Assembly: GCA_944387065.1 (NCBI GenBank)
Contig: CALXDM010000010.1
Location: 1 to 55,439, forward strand
DNA: 55,439 nt
DNA from: an uncultured Oscillospiraceae bacterium
GTDB lineage: Bacteria > Bacillota > Clostridia > Oscillospirales > Oscillospiraceae
Reading direction: 5' to 3'
How positions within the stretch are numbered: the stretch's first letter is position 1; every line of letters starts with the position of its first letter. Below the pieces are notes generated by a model. The model had not been told where the DNA came from, searched no databases, and saw nothing but the letters and a program-made list of their open reading frames with translations. Positions 10,551 through 18,716 of this stretch are shown here, in pieces. The position numbers and the translations under genes are program-made.

Positions 10551-12329
10551 TTAGGCGTCCTCTTGGATCGTGCAGGAGATGCTTAGCTCTTCCAACTGCT
10601 TGGGATCGACGGTGCTGGGCGCGCCCATCATGATGTCTTGGGCGTTCTTGTTCATGGGGAAGGGGATGATCTCCCGGATGGAGTCCTCGCCAGCTAGCAG
10701 CATGACCATGCGGTCTACCCCAGGGGCGATGCCTGCGTGGGGAGGTGCGCCATAGGTGAAGGCGTTGTACATGGCGGGGAATTTGGACTTCACGTCCTCC
10801 TCCCCCAGGCGCACCAGTTGGAACGCCTCCAGCATGATCTCCGGGTCGTGATTCCGCACCGCGCCGGAGGACAGCTCCACTCCGTTGCACACCAGGTCGT
10901 ACTGATAGGCGGTGATGGTCAGGGGATCCACCTGGCCGGCGGCCGCCTGCTTGAGGACCTCCAGACCGCCGTTGGGCATGGAGAAGGGGTTGTGGCAGAA
11001 CTCCAGCTGGCCGGATTCCTCGCCGATTTCGTACATGGGGAAGTCCACGATCCAGCAGAAGGAATACCGCTCCCGATCCATGTGCTCGGGGCAGAGCTGC
11101 CCCAGCTTGGCGCGCAGCACCCCGGCAGTCTTCTGCGCGGTGAGCAGCTTGCCGGCGGCAAGGCCCACAAAGCAGCCAGGGGTGAGGCCCAGGGCAGCCA
11201 CCACCTGATCCTTCAAGGGCTGGACGAACTTGGCGATGCCACCCACGATCTCACCGCTCTCGTCATAGCGGAACCAGTAGGCCTTTTCCCCAGTCTGCAC
11301 CTCCACCTGCTGGCACAGCCCGTCGATCTGCTTGCGGGTGGCGGAAAAATTAGGGACCACGACGGCCTTGACGGTGTTGCCCTGGAAGGGTTCAAAGCCA
11401 CAGCCAGCCAGCGGCTGGGTTGCATCCTGAAGGGTGAGGTGGATGCGCAGGTCGGGCTTGTCGGTGCCATAGGTGTCCATGGCCTCCAGGTACGGGATGC
11501 GGGGGAAGGGAGCCTGGGAGGCGGTGGAGTAGGCGCCGTACTGGGCAAAGATGGGGGGCAGTACCCGTTCCAGCACGGCGAATACGTCGTCCTGGCTGGC
11601 AAAGGCCATCTCCATGTCCAGCTGGTAGAACTCCCCAGGGGAGCGGTCGCCCCGGGCGTCCTCGTCCCGGAAGCAGGGGGCGATCTGGAAGTAGCGGTCA
11701 AAGCCAGAGGCCATCAGCAGCTGCTTAAACTGCTGGGGGGCCTGGGGCAAGGCATAGAACTTGCCAGGGTGCTTCCGGCTGGGCACCAGGTAGTCCCGGG
11801 CGCCCTCGGGGGAGGAGGCGGTGAGGATGGGGGTGGTGATCTCCAGAAAGCCCTCGCCCAGCATGGCCGAGCGCAGGGCGGCCACCACGTTGCAGCGCAG
11901 CACGATGTTGTCCCGCACCGCGGGGTTGCGCAGATCCAGGTAGCGATAGCGCAGGCGGAGGGACTCGTCCGCCTCCCGGCTGCGACTGACCTGGAAGGGC
12001 AACTCGTTGTGGCGGCAGCGGCCCAGCACCTGGATCTGGGTGGGGACCACTTCGATGTCGCCGGTAGGCAGCTTGGGGTTCTTGCTGTCCCGCTCCCGGA
12101 CGGTGCCGGTGACCTGGATGGCCGACTCCTTATTTACCCCTTTGAGGGAGGCCAGCATCTCCTGCGTCTCCAAGACCACCTGGGTGACGCCATAGAAGTC
12201 CCGCAGGACGACGAAGGCCAGGGTTTGGCCCACCTCCCGGATCTGCTCCAGGAAGCCCGCCAGGGTGACGGTTTGCCCTACGTGCTCCAGCCGGAGCTGG
12301 CCGCAGGTATGGGTGCGTGATTGAACCAT
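10551..12329 (-). CDS. aspS: aspartyl-tRNA synthetase
   Basis: 592-residue class II synthetase of the bacterial type. It has an N-terminal OB-fold anticodon-binding domain, class II motif 2 with CFRDEDARGDRSPGEFYQLD, a GAD insertion in the middle and motif 3 GIAPGVDRMVMLL near the C-terminus. The OB-fold segment reads FLEQIREVG where most bacterial enzymes have a WVxRxRDxG-like sequence. It lies 53 bases downstream of hisS in the same direction, the usual Firmicute hisS-aspS pair. Confidence 0.95.
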   Translation of the reverse strand: MVQSRTHTCGQLRLEHVGQTVTLAGFLEQIREVGQTLAFVVLRDFYGVTQVVLETQEMLASLKGVNKESAIQVTGTVRERDSKNPKLPTGDIEVVPTQIQVLGRCRHNELPFQVSRSREADESLRLRYRYLDLRNPAVRDNIVLRCNVVAALRSAMLGEGFLEITTPILTASSPEGARDYLVPSRKHPGKFYALPQAPQQFKQLLMASGFDRYFQIAPCFRDEDARGDRSPGEFYQLDMEMAFASQDDVFAVLERVLPPIFAQYGAYSTASQAPFPRIPYLEAMDTYGTDKPDLRIHLTLQDATQPLAGCGFEPFQGNTVKAVVVPNFSATRKQIDGLCQQVEVQTGEKAYWFRYDESGEIVGGIAKFVQPLKDQVVAALGLTPGCFVGLAAGKLLTAQKTAGVLRAKLGQLCPEHMDRERYSFCWIVDFPMYEIGEESGQLEFCHNPFSMPNGGLEVLKQAAAGQVDPLTITAYQYDLVCNGVELSSGAVRNHDPEIMLEAFQLVRLGEEDVKSKFPAMYNAFTYGAPPHAGIAPGVDRMVMLLAGEDSIREIIPFPMNKNAQDIMMGAPSTVDPKQLEELSISCTIQEDA

Positions 12330-12382
12330 GTTATCTCAACTCCAAATCGTATCGGGATGGGGTGGCGCAATGAGGCCTGGGC

Positions 12383-13744
12383 TCACCGGTCCAGGATCGG
12401 GGGTTGGCTGGCTTGGGCATCCAGCTGCCGGCGGACCTGCTGTGCGGCTTCCTCCAGGGACAGGGTCTGCTGCTGCCCGGTGGCCATGTCCTTCAGGGTG
12501 ACCTTGCCCTGGGCGATCTCGTCCTCCCCCAGGATGAGCACGAAGGGTACCCCGAGCTTGTCGGCATAGCTCATGCGCTGCTTGAACTTCTTCTGCTCGG
12601 TGTACAGCTGGGTGCGGATGCCCGTCTGCCGCAGGGCGGTGGCCGCGGCGATGGCGGGGGATAGCTGATCGGTCATGGGCAGCAGGAGCACGTCGGCAGG
12701 GGCGGTGTTCATCCCCTGATTGAGATAGCCCTGGTCCTCCAGCACGAAGAACAGCCGGGTCAGCCCGATGGAAATTCCCACGCCGGGGAGTTGTTTATCT
12801 GTATAATATTCCGCTAAGTTATCATATCGACCCCCGGAACAGATGGAGCCAATCTCGGGATGATCCAGCATGGCGGTCTCATAGACGGTTCCGGTGTAGT
12901 AGTCCAGCCCTCGGGCGATGGTCAGGTCCACCACAAAGTGTTCCTCGGGTACCCCAAAGGCGGCCAGGCAGCTCACCACGGTGGACAGCTCGTCCAGGCC
13001 CTGGTCGAACAGGGGATGGCGGCCCCGATACCCCTCCAGGGCGGTGAGCACTGCCTGGTTGCTCCCCTGGATGGTCATGAACTTTAAGATTTCGCCGGCG
13101 GCGTCTGGGGGCAGGGCAATCTCCGCCCCCGTTAGCAATTCCCGCACCTTCTCCGGGCCGATCTTATCCAGCTTGTCCACTGCGCGCATGATGGCGGCGG
13201 ACTGCTCCCCAAGGCCCAGCATGGCGTAAAACCCGTTGAGAATCTTCCGGTTGTTCACCCGGATCTGGAACCGGCGCAGACCCAGGGCGGTAAAAGTGCT
13301 GTAGATGATGGCGGGGATCTCCGCCTCGTTGACGATGTCCAGCTTGCCGTCCCCGATGACGTCGATGTCTGCCTGGTAGAACTCCCGGAAGCGGCCGCGT
13401 TGGGCCCGCTCCCCTCGGTAGACCTTGCCAATCTGGAACCGGCGGAAGGGAAAGGTCAAGTCGGCATAGTGCAGCGCCACATACTTGGCCAGGGGCACAG
13501 TGAGGTCAAAGCGCAGGGACAGGTCGGCATCCCCTTTGGTGAAGCGGTATATCTGCTTCTCTGTCTCACCGCCTCCCTTGGCCAGCAGCACCTGGCTGGC
13601 TTCGATCATCGGGGTGTCCAGTGGGGTGAAGCCATACAGGCTGTAGGAGCGGCGCAGTAGTTCCACCATGCGGTCAAACTGGACCTGCTTTTCTGGCAGC
13701 AACTCCAAGAAGCCGGACAGGGTGCGTGGTTTCTGTTTTGCCAT
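12383..13744 (-). CDS. hisS: histidyl-tRNA synthetase
   Basis: 453-residue class II synthetase. Visible: TPMIEASQVLLAKGG near the N-terminus, motif 2 region FQIGKVYRGERAQRGRFREF, the histidine-A motif ARGLDYYTGTVYE, CSGGRYDNLAEYY, and a C-terminal anticodon-binding domain. Start ATG has AAGGAG eight bases upstream. No T-box element was recognised upstream. Confidence 0.96.
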   Translation of the reverse strand: MAKQKPRTLSGFLELLPEKQVQFDRMVELLRRSYSLYGFTPLDTPMIEASQVLLAKGGGETEKQIYRFTKGDADLSLRFDLTVPLAKYVALHYADLTFPFRRFQIGKVYRGERAQRGRFREFYQADIDVIGDGKLDIVNEAEIPAIIYSTFTALGLRRFQIRVNNRKILNGFYAMLGLGEQSAAIMRAVDKLDKIGPEKVRELLTGAEIALPPDAAGEILKFMTIQGSNQAVLTALEGYRGRHPLFDQGLDELSTVVSCLAAFGVPEEHFVVDLTIARGLDYYTGTVYETAMLDHPEIGSICSGGRYDNLAEYYTDKQLPGVGISIGLTRLFFVLEDQGYLNQGMNTAPADVLLLPMTDQLSPAIAAATALRQTGIRTQLYTEQKKFKQRMSYADKLGVPFVLILGEDEIAQGKVTLKDMATGQQQTLSLEEAAQQVRRQLDAQASQPPILDR

Positions 13745-13812
13745 GATGATTACTCCTTGAAATCCTTTCGATTTATATTACAAAATGTTGCTACTCAGCC
13801 GGGGATGACAAT

Positions 13813-13849
13813 GCCCTCGCCCCATGGAAGCCGCACATGGGACGAGGGC
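13813..13849 (-). terminator. hairpin between mgsA and hisS
   Basis: GCCCTCG-c-CCCATG pairs with CATGGG-a-CGAGGGC around a 9-base loop. On the minus strand it lies after mgsA and before hisS. The downstream sequence ATTGTCATCC is only weakly T-rich, so this is a possible mgsA terminator or an RNA structure. Confidence 0.45.
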
Positions 13850-13888
13850 AGCGGGGGGCCAGATTGGGGCGGCGCCCACGGCCCGCCC

Positions 13889-14302
13889 TCAGACCTTCAA
13901 GGGGGTGCTGGGCTTGATGAGTTCCCGCCAGTCCAAATCGCCCCGGGCCAAGCCGTGGATGAGCATCTCAGCGGTGGCGGCGTTGGTGGCGAAGGGGACG
14001 TTGTGCTGGTCGCATAGGTTGGTGATATAGCGGATATCCTGATCCAGTTCGTCAGAGTTGGGGTCATTGAAGAACAGCACCATGTCGATCTCGTCATAGG
14101 CAATGCGGGCGCCGATCTGCTGGCTGCCCCCATGAGCATGGGACAGGAACAGCTGGACAGGCAGCCCAGTGGCCTCGGCAACCAGACGGCCGGTCCGGTT
14201 GGTGGAGCACACGGTGTGCTTGGCCAGGATGCCGCAGTAGGCGATGCAAAACTGCACCATCAGTTCCTTCTTATTGTCATGGCTCATCAATGCGATGTTC
14301 AC
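13889..14302 (-). CDS. mgsA: methylglyoxal synthase
   Basis: 137 residues. Converts dihydroxyacetone phosphate to methylglyoxal and phosphate, a bypass of lower glycolysis. Family landmarks: NIALMSHDNKKELMVQFC at the N-terminus, then STNRTGRLVAEATGLPVQ, GGSQQIGARIA, FFNDPNS, NVPFATNAATAEML. The GTG at 14302 is preferred because it gives the family N-terminus and a workable spacing from AAGAAAGGATG; the ATG at 14314 would touch that site directly. Confidence 0.92.
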   Translation of the reverse strand: MNIALMSHDNKKELMVQFCIAYCGILAKHTVCSTNRTGRLVAEATGLPVQLFLSHAHGGSQQIGARIAYDEIDMVLFFNDPNSDELDQDIRYITNLCDQHNVPFATNAATAEMLIHGLARGDLDWRELIKPSTPLKV

Positions 14303-14333
14303 GGGGTGGATCATCCTTTCTTGTGCGCGGGGG

Positions 14334-15068
14334 TTAGCGGATGTGCAAGAGGGGCGCTTTCCGGCCCAGCAGCCGCCGGGCGATGTTGAGGTAGGCAGGA
14401 CAGGCACCCTTGCGGCCTATCAGCACCACAGGTACGCCGGAGGCGGCGGCCAGGGTCACCTTCTGATCCTCCGGGACGAGGCCCAGCAGGGGCAGGCCGG
14501 CGGCGTCCATAGCGTGGTCGATGGTGGTGCGCAGCTTGCCCATGAGCTTGGGTTGCACCCGGTTCATCACCAGATGGATGGGGTCCACCTGGCCCACCAG
14601 ATGGGACACGGCCATCTGGGCGTCCCGCAGGGCAGCGGGGTCGGTGGCGGAGACGAGGATGGCTCGGTCCGCAGCGGACATGGCCAATTGGAAGCCCAAC
14701 CCCAGGCCGGCGGGAGAGTCCATGAATACGAAGTCAAAGTTGTCTTTGGCCTCCGCCACCATGGCGCGGAAGGCCCGCTCGTCCGGCTGGTTCAGGGACA
14801 GGGGAGCGGTGAGCAGGGACAGGCCCCGGATGTCCGAGTGCTCCACCGCCGCGGTGAGCAGGGGACAGCGCTGGGCCATCACATCTCCAAAGTCCATGAC
14901 AGCCCGGTCGGCCAGGCCCAGGGCGATGTCCAGGTTGCGCAGGCCGATGTCCAGATCCAGGCACAGCACCCGGTTCCCCAGGGCGGCCAGGCAGGAGGCC
15001 ACCCCGGCCGTCAGCGTCGTCTTGCCGGTGCCGCCCTTTCCAGATGTTACCATAATGGCGGTTCCCAT
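14334..15068 (-). CDS. MinD/ParA-family ATPase (MinD-like)
   Basis: 244 residues. A deviant Walker A KGGTGKTTLTAGVA opens the protein, followed by the switch segment CLDLDIGLRNLDIALGL and Walker B DFVFMDSPAGLG, the pattern of MinD-type ATPases. It ends at LLGRKAPLLHIR, where MinD proteins normally continue with a 10-12 residue amphipathic membrane-targeting helix. No minC, minE or divIVA is nearby. The start at 15068 has GAAGGAGA six bases upstream; the earlier ATG at 15086 would place that site inside the coding frame. It has its own promoter (15096-15124). Confidence 0.85.
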   Translation of the reverse strand: MGTAIMVTSGKGGTGKTTLTAGVASCLAALGNRVLCLDLDIGLRNLDIALGLADRAVMDFGDVMAQRCPLLTAAVEHSDIRGLSLLTAPLSLNQPDERAFRAMVAEAKDNFDFVFMDSPAGLGLGFQLAMSAADRAILVSATDPAALRDAQMAVSHLVGQVDPIHLVMNRVQPKLMGKLRTTIDHAMDAAGLPLLGLVPEDQKVTLAAASGVPVVLIGRKGACPAYLNIARRLLGRKAPLLHIR

Positions 15069-15095
15069 AGGCTGTCTCCTTCCCATATATGCAAA

Positions 15096-15124
15096 ATCAT
15101 ATCACGAATGGACAAAGATGGCAA
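15096..15124 (-). promoter_or_regulatory. promoter of the MinD-like gene
   Basis: Minus strand: TTGCCA (15119-15124), 17 bases, TATGAT (15096-15101), about 28 bases before the start codon, in an AT-rich gap after rsmG. Confidence 0.72.
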
Positions 15125-15181
15125 TAGAAAAATCAGAAAAATTATCCAAAAGTTACGAAATGGCTTGCGAGATTGTAAGGA

Positions 15182-15910
15182 TTACAGAGGGTGTTTGCGC
15201 AGCTTGGCCCACCGTCGGGGGTAGGGGGCGGGGGTGGGTTGAAGCTTGTCCACCACGATCACCCGATGGGTTATCGCAGTGTGGGGAATGCTGTAGTCCC
15301 GTATTTGGGCCACCGCACCGCCCAGGGCGGCGATGGCGGGGCGGGCGGCATCCAGCTCTGCCTGGCAGTCCATCCCTTTCATGGCCAGGAAGCGTCCGCC
15401 CACCTTCACCAGGGGCAGGCACAGCTCGCTGAGCAGGCGCAGGTCGGCCACTGCCCGGGCGGTGGCGCAGTCAAACTGCTCCCGCAGGGTGGGGGACTGT
15501 CCCGCCTCCTCCGCCCGGCCATGGTACACCCTCAGGCCGGACAGACCCCAGTCATCGGCCAGCCCTGCCAGCCAGTCCAGCCGCTTTTGCAAGCTGTCCA
15601 GCAGGGTGACGGATAGGCTTGGAACCAGCAGCTTGAGCACCATGCCGGGAAAGCCCGCCCCGGTGCCCACGTCGATGAGGCTTCCGCCAGAGGGCAGGCC
15701 GCAGTCCAGCAGAGGGGCGCAGTCCAGCATATGGAGGGTGGCCACGTCTTGGGGCTGGGTGATGGCGGTCAGATTCATCACTTGATTCTGCTCCAGCAGG
15801 GCGTGGCCATATCGGGCCAGCAGGGTGGAGGCGTTGTCGGGCACACGGCCGGTCAGCCCCAGCTGGGCCAGGCCGGTGGCGATCAGCCCCTGCATGGTTT
15901 GCTCAGGCAT
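15182..15910 (-). CDS. rsmG: 16S rRNA (guanine-N7)-methyltransferase RsmG
   Basis: 242-residue SAM-dependent methyltransferase for G527 of 16S rRNA. It contains NQVMNLTAI, the SAM-binding LIDVGTGAGFPGMVLKL, the ATARAVADLRLLSEL motif and MKG. In many Firmicutes rsmG is near noc and parAB, as it is here. The start overlaps the last 8 bases of the upstream membrane-protein gene, so the two are probably translated together. Confidence 0.94.
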   Translation of the reverse strand: MPEQTMQGLIATGLAQLGLTGRVPDNASTLLARYGHALLEQNQVMNLTAITQPQDVATLHMLDCAPLLDCGLPSGGSLIDVGTGAGFPGMVLKLLVPSLSVTLLDSLQKRLDWLAGLADDWGLSGLRVYHGRAEEAGQSPTLREQFDCATARAVADLRLLSELCLPLVKVGGRFLAMKGMDCQAELDAARPAIAALGGAVAQIRDYSIPHTAITHRVIVVDKLQPTPAPYPRRWAKLRKHPL

Positions 15911-16247
15911 AGGCGGTACGGACGGCGTGGATCAGGGCGGGGCCGCCCAGGGCCAAGCCCAGCACGATGGCGGCCAGGGCGATGAGGACGATGAGCACCG
16001 TGAGCACGATGCCGCCGGGCGCGGTGCCCTTACGCTGCCGGTAGATAGCCAGTACAATGCCCGCTCCGGACACGGGGAGCAGGAGCAGGGGAAAGGTGCC
16101 GGGCAGCTCCTTGCCGGTGAAGATATAGAAGGTGGTGACAAACAGCAGCATCAGGGCGTAGGCGATGCCCATCCAGGCCGCCGTCCGCTTCTCAAAGGAG
16201 GCGGGGGTATAGGCGGGCTGCTGCTGGCTGTGTTCCGGATCGGACAT
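15903..16247 (-). CDS. small membrane protein, unknown
   Basis: 114 residues. After a polar N-terminus (MSDPEHSQQQPAYTP) come three hydrophobic segments (about residues 25-41, 48-66 and 76-98), with little else conserved. No family is recognised. AGGAGGTTG is placed well before the ATG at 16247. It lies between mscL (26 bases upstream) and rsmG (8-base overlap), so it is probably a member of the mscL-rsmG transcript. Confidence 0.8.
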   Translation of the reverse strand: MSDPEHSQQQPAYTPASFEKRTAAWMGIAYALMLLFVTTFYIFTGKELPGTFPLLLLPVSGAGIVLAIYRQRKGTAPGGIVLTVLIVLIALAAIVLGLALGGPALIHAVRTAYA

Positions 16248-16273
16248 GGGACAACCTCCTAACATATTTGGGG

Positions 16274-16711
16274 TCAGGGCTGGCGCTGCTGCTTGAGTAG
16301 GTCCCGGATCTCCATGAGCAGCTTCTCCTCGTTGGAGGGCTCGGGCGGGGAAGGGGGCGGAGCCTGCTCCTGCTTCCGCCTGGACAGGGCCATGGCCTTG
16401 TTGAACGCCTTTACGATGCAAAAGACCACCAGGGCCAGGATGAAGAAGTTGATGACGGCGGACAGAAAGCTGCCGTAGTTCAACGTATTAGGGGCAGTGC
16501 CCTCCTCCAGGGAAAAGAAGGTGGGGAGGGTGACGCGCATGGTGGAGAAGTCCATCCCGCCCAGGAAGATGGATACGATGGGCATGATGATGTCGTTGGT
16601 CAGGGAGGTGGTGATGGTGGAGAAGGCGCCGCCGATGATGACGCCCACCGCCAGCCCCAACACATTGCCCTTATTGATGAAGGCCTTGAACTCCTGAATG
16701 AACTTTTTCAT
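16274..16711 (-). CDS. mscL: large-conductance mechanosensitive channel
   Basis: 145-residue MscL, a pentameric pore that opens under osmotic downshock. N-terminal MKKFIQEFKAFINKGNVLGL and the first transmembrane helix AVGVIIGGAFSTITTSL, with the pore constriction, match the family. A second transmembrane helix (INFFILALVVFCIV) is followed by a charged C-terminal bundle ending in EEKLLMEIRDLLKQQ. Longer than E. coli MscL (136) because of a Pro-rich linker near residue 120. Confidence 0.96.
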   Translation of the reverse strand: MKKFIQEFKAFINKGNVLGLAVGVIIGGAFSTITTSLTNDIIMPIVSIFLGGMDFSTMRVTLPTFFSLEEGTAPNTLNYGSFLSAVINFFILALVVFCIVKAFNKAMALSRRKQEQAPPPSPPEPSNEEKLLMEIRDLLKQQRQP

Positions 16712-16742
16712 GGAAAAATATTCCTTTTATATCGGGGATGGG

Positions 16743-18044
16743 TTAGCACTTGGGGACCAGCACTTTGGTTCCACCCAGATAGGGCTGGAGCACCTCTGGA
16801 ATGTCCACCGTCCCATCGGCTTGCAGGTGGTTTTCCAGGAAGGCGATGAGCATCCGGGGCGGGGCGACCACGGTATTATTCAGGGTATGAGGCAGGTAGG
16901 TGCCTTGCTCTCCCTTGACTCGCATCTTCAGGCGGCGGGCCTGGGCGTCCCCCAGGTTGGAGCAGGAACACACCTCAAAGTACTTCTGTTGACGGGGAGA
17001 CCAGGCTTCGATGTCACAGCTTTTCACCTTCAGGTCGGCCAGATCGCCGGAGCAGCACTCCAACTGGCGCACAGGGATGCCCATGGAGCGGAACAGCTCC
17101 ACAGAGTACTGCCACATCCTCTCATACCAGGCCATGGAGTCCTCAGGCCTGCACACCACGATCATTTCCTGCTTCTCAAACTGGTGGATGCGGTAGACCC
17201 CCCGCTCCTCAATGCCGTGGGAGCCCTTTTCCTTTCGGAAACAGGGGGAATAGGAGGTGAGGGTCTGGGGCAAGGTGTCCTCGGGGATGATCTGGTCAAT
17301 GAATTTGCCGATCATGGAGTGCTCGCTGGTGCCGATGAGGTAGAGGTCCTCCCCCTCGATCTTGTACATCATGGCGTCCATATCGGTCTGGCTCATCACC
17401 CCCTCCACCACGTTGCCGTGGATCATAAAGGGCGGGATGCAGTAGGTGAAGCCCTTGTCGATCATGAAATCCCGGGCATAGGCCAGCACGGCGGAGTGCA
17501 GCCGGGCGATGTCTCCCAGCAGATAGTAGAAACCCGCGCCAGATACCCGGCCAGCGGCATCCAGGTCTATCCCGCCAAAGGAGGCCATGATGTCTGTGTG
17601 GTAGGGGATCTCGTAATCGGGTACCACAGGCTCCCCAAAGCGCTGTACCTCCACATTGTGGCTGTCATCTGGGCCGATGGGGACAGATGGGTCAATCATT
17701 TGAGGGATGACCAGCAGGATCTGATGCAGCTCCCGGCCCAACTCGTCCTCCTGGGCCTCCAGCTGGGCCAGCCGGTCGGCATTGGCCTTGACCTGGGCTT
17801 TGGCGGCCTCCGCCTCTGCCAGCTTGGCTGGGTCCTGTTTGGCCTGGCCCATGAGGATCCCTACCTGCTTGGACAGGGTGTTGCGCTCAGCCCGGAGGTT
17901 GTTGGCCAAGGTTTGAGTCTCCCGGTTTTGCCGGTCCAGCTCCAGCGCCCGGTCCACCAGGGGGAGCTTATCCTCCTGGAACTTCTTCCGGATGTTTTCC
18001 TTGACGGCCTCCGGGTTCTCCCGGATAAACTTCATATCCAGCAT
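16743..18044 (-). CDS. serS: seryl-tRNA synthetase
   Basis: 433-residue class II synthetase. The N-terminal antiparallel coiled-coil arm spans residues 25-105, followed by motif 2 CFRKEKGSHGIEERGVYRIHQF and motif 3 with NNTVVAPPRMLIAFLENH. The start at 18044 (MLDMKFIRENPE) has AAAGGTGG eight bases upstream and is the normal family start. The frame stays open another 19 codons through the parS site, and that extension is rejected. Confidence 0.96.
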   Translation of the reverse strand: MLDMKFIRENPEAVKENIRKKFQEDKLPLVDRALELDRQNRETQTLANNLRAERNTLSKQVGILMGQAKQDPAKLAEAEAAKAQVKANADRLAQLEAQEDELGRELHQILLVIPQMIDPSVPIGPDDSHNVEVQRFGEPVVPDYEIPYHTDIMASFGGIDLDAAGRVSGAGFYYLLGDIARLHSAVLAYARDFMIDKGFTYCIPPFMIHGNVVEGVMSQTDMDAMMYKIEGEDLYLIGTSEHSMIGKFIDQIIPEDTLPQTLTSYSPCFRKEKGSHGIEERGVYRIHQFEKQEMIVVCRPEDSMAWYERMWQYSVELFRSMGIPVRQLECCSGDLADLKVKSCDIEAWSPRQQKYFEVCSCSNLGDAQARRLKMRVKGEQGTYLPHTLNNTVVAPPRMLIAFLENHLQADGTVDIPEVLQPYLGGTKVLVPKC

Positions 18045-18078
18045 GAACAATTCCACCTTTCCCTGTTGAAAACTTTTC

Positions 18079-18094
18079 GGTTTCACGTGAAACA
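18079..18094. other. parS: parS centromere site
   Basis: GGTTTCACGTGAAACA differs from the B. subtilis-type parS TGTTTCACGTGAAACA at one outer base, with the palindromic core GTTTCACGTGAAAC intact. It lies between serS and the coiled-coil membrane-protein gene, about 0.6 kb downstream of parB in the operon direction. ParB is expected to nucleate here. Confidence 0.92.
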
Positions 18095-18101
18095 AAAACA
18101 A

Positions 18102-18716
18102 TCAATCCTGGCCCGCAGGCTGAAGCCGGCCATCCTCGTCCTGTGTGAGGAAGCCTGCATCCAGCAGTATGTCCCGCAGGGTCTCATACCGCTGGGCGTC
18201 AGAGGGGACTCCGTCCTCGGACTGATCGCTGAGAGCGGCCAGCTCCTCCTCCCCCAGACTGGCTAGGGTCTGTGCGGCGGCCTGGTAATCCCCCTGCTCA
18301 TAGTGGTACTGGGCGGCGGACAGGGCTTGGCGCAGATCGGCTTCCCCTTGGGCCTGCTGTTGGGCCTCCACCGCGTCGTTGTATTGCTGTTCCAGCTGCT
18401 CCTGCCGCTGCTGCAGGTCAGCCAGTTCATCCTCCAGGGCCCGGAGCTGCTCTTGCAGCTGCTGATTTTCCTCTCGCAGCTCATCCACCGCCTGGAAGGA
18501 GGTGAGGGAGTCCTGCAGATTGCCAATGATGACGTCGCTGTTGCGTTGCTGCATGAAATAGGCCATGAGCAGCAGCAGGAAGGCGGCGGCAAACAGTATG
18601 ATGAGGTAGATGACCACCGATTGCCGGCGCTGGGGCCGGATGGGTGGGTCGCTCCGGGTAGCTTCTTCTTGCTCCTGGGGCGTGTCGGTATGGGGTGTCT
18701 TGTTAGCCACTTGCAT
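18102..18716 (-). CDS. bitopic membrane protein with coiled coil, coupled to parB
   Basis: 204 residues. Residues 1-32 are polar and basic (RPQRRQ just before the membrane), 33-55 form one transmembrane helix, about 60-120 are a Gln/Glu-rich coiled coil, and 125-195 contain a TPR-like helical region (YHYEQGDYQAAAQTLASL). The positive-inside rule puts the coiled coil outside the cell membrane. The architecture recalls coiled-coil/TPR envelope proteins such as CpoB, but no family is claimed. Start has GGAGGAGG upstream and overlaps the parB stop by 14 bases. Confidence 0.82.
   Translation of the reverse strand: MQVANKTPHTDTPQEQEEATRSDPPIRPQRRQSVVIYLIILFAAAFLLLLMAYFMQQRNSDVIIGNLQDSLTSFQAVDELREENQQLQEQLRALEDELADLQQRQEQLEQQYNDAVEAQQQAQGEADLRQALSAAQYHYEQGDYQAAAQTLASLGEEELAALSDQSEDGVPSDAQRYETLRDILLDAGFLTQDEDGRLQPAGQD

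Noticed and set aside
10737..12320. Long plus-strand ORF opposite aspS
   Set aside because: Antisense shadow of the synthetase gene.
13745..13888. Possible T-box leader of hisS-aspS
   Set aside because: No AGGGTGGNACCGCG-type antiterminator sequence or stem I was found on the minus strand.
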